Of a stretch of 57,917 nucleotides of DNA, positions 57,766-57,917 are shown piece after piece. The notes under the pieces were generated by a model. The model was not told the DNA's origin and did not search any database. It saw only the letters and a program-made list of their open reading frames with translations. The position numbers and the translations under genes are program-made. Origin of the DNA: Nemertoderma westbladi. Lineage: Eukaryota; Xenacoelomorpha; Nemertodermatida; Nemertodermatidae. The stretch's first letter is position 1; every line of letters begins with the position of its first letter. The stretch covers positions 1-57,917 of the forward strand of contig JAUCBJ010008207.1 in NCBI GenBank assembly GCA_032718475.1, given 5' to 3'.

Positions 57766-57917
57766 AACTCATTTGAGTTTTCACCAAGTCAGAATAGATT
57801 TAAGCAATAATTCCACCAAGTAAAACTTACAATCGCAAAACTCATACTTGAGTTTTCAATTTGTTTGAAGTGCAAAATTTATTTGAGTGGTGGGGTTCCA
57901 TTCCGAATTACATTATA

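Larger units (their letters stand above)
55229..57858. mobile_element. 2.6-kb inverted-repeat element enclosing two arrays and an RT fragment
   Basis: The left arm (55229-55320) and right arm (57766-57858, reversed) share, in order, GAAAACT, ACTTGGTGG, AATAGAT/AAATCTATT-like sequence, CTGACTTGG and a GAACTCA/AAACTCA hairpin. The left hairpin (GCGAGAACTCA, loop TATT, TGAGTTCTCGC at 55297-55322) is perfect over 11 bp. Inside lie the 29-bp array, LINE copy 3 and a T-rich 21-bp array. No transposase is seen. Short inverted termini around internal tandem repeats recall the pearl-type or Helitron-like elements known in bivalves; that comparison is inference. Confidence 0.5.

Overview
The window is nuclear DNA of an animal, almost certainly an invertebrate. 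The only recognisable host gene is a KCTD1/KCTD15-type BTB protein (46740-49630) split by GT-AG introns. The mobile DNA is metazoan in style: 3' pieces of a non-LTR retrotransposon, TIR/foldback DNA elements and tRNA-derived SINE heads. I cannot name the phylum from sequence alone.

Layout. About two thirds of the window is tandem repeat, in a dozen arrays with unrelated units. From left to right: a 37-bp array (206-7888) that abuts, without spacer, a G-rich 49-bp array carrying a TTAGGG-like core (7889-13625); a spacer; a 21-bp array (14832-16592); a short spacer; a nearly invariant 77-bp array of exactly 48 units (17001-20692); a second, GC-rich 21-bp array (20809-27233). Positions 27234-35780 are a mobile-element graveyard: an RT fragment split by a foldback insertion with a perfect 79-bp inverted repeat, a large inverted-repeat element at about 29.7-33.4 kb, another TIR element nested in it, and small arrays. 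A 22-bp array follows (35779-39967), then a spacer with a SINE head and homopolymer tracts, a 26-bp array in which every unit carries AATAAA (42637-43344), and a 32-bp array (43885-45324).

The KCTD gene comes next. Its intron 2 holds a SINE head and an RT fragment ending about 50-80 bp before exon 3. Only 170 bp past its stop codon begins a 4.8-kb 33/46-bp array (49801-54602). The right end holds a 227-bp TIR element (54688-54914) and a 2.6-kb inverted-repeat element (55229-57858) that encloses a 29-bp array, a third RT fragment and a 21-bp T-rich array.

How it fits together. There is no operon or multi-gene system. The coherent theme is interplay between transposons and satellites: at least two arrays (32-bp and 29-bp) have units resembling the terminal sequence of mobile elements beside them, and most large arrays contain kilobase-scale internal duplications. 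Long open frames over the 21-bp arrays are a by-product of a stop-free unit whose length is a multiple of three; I do not call them genes.
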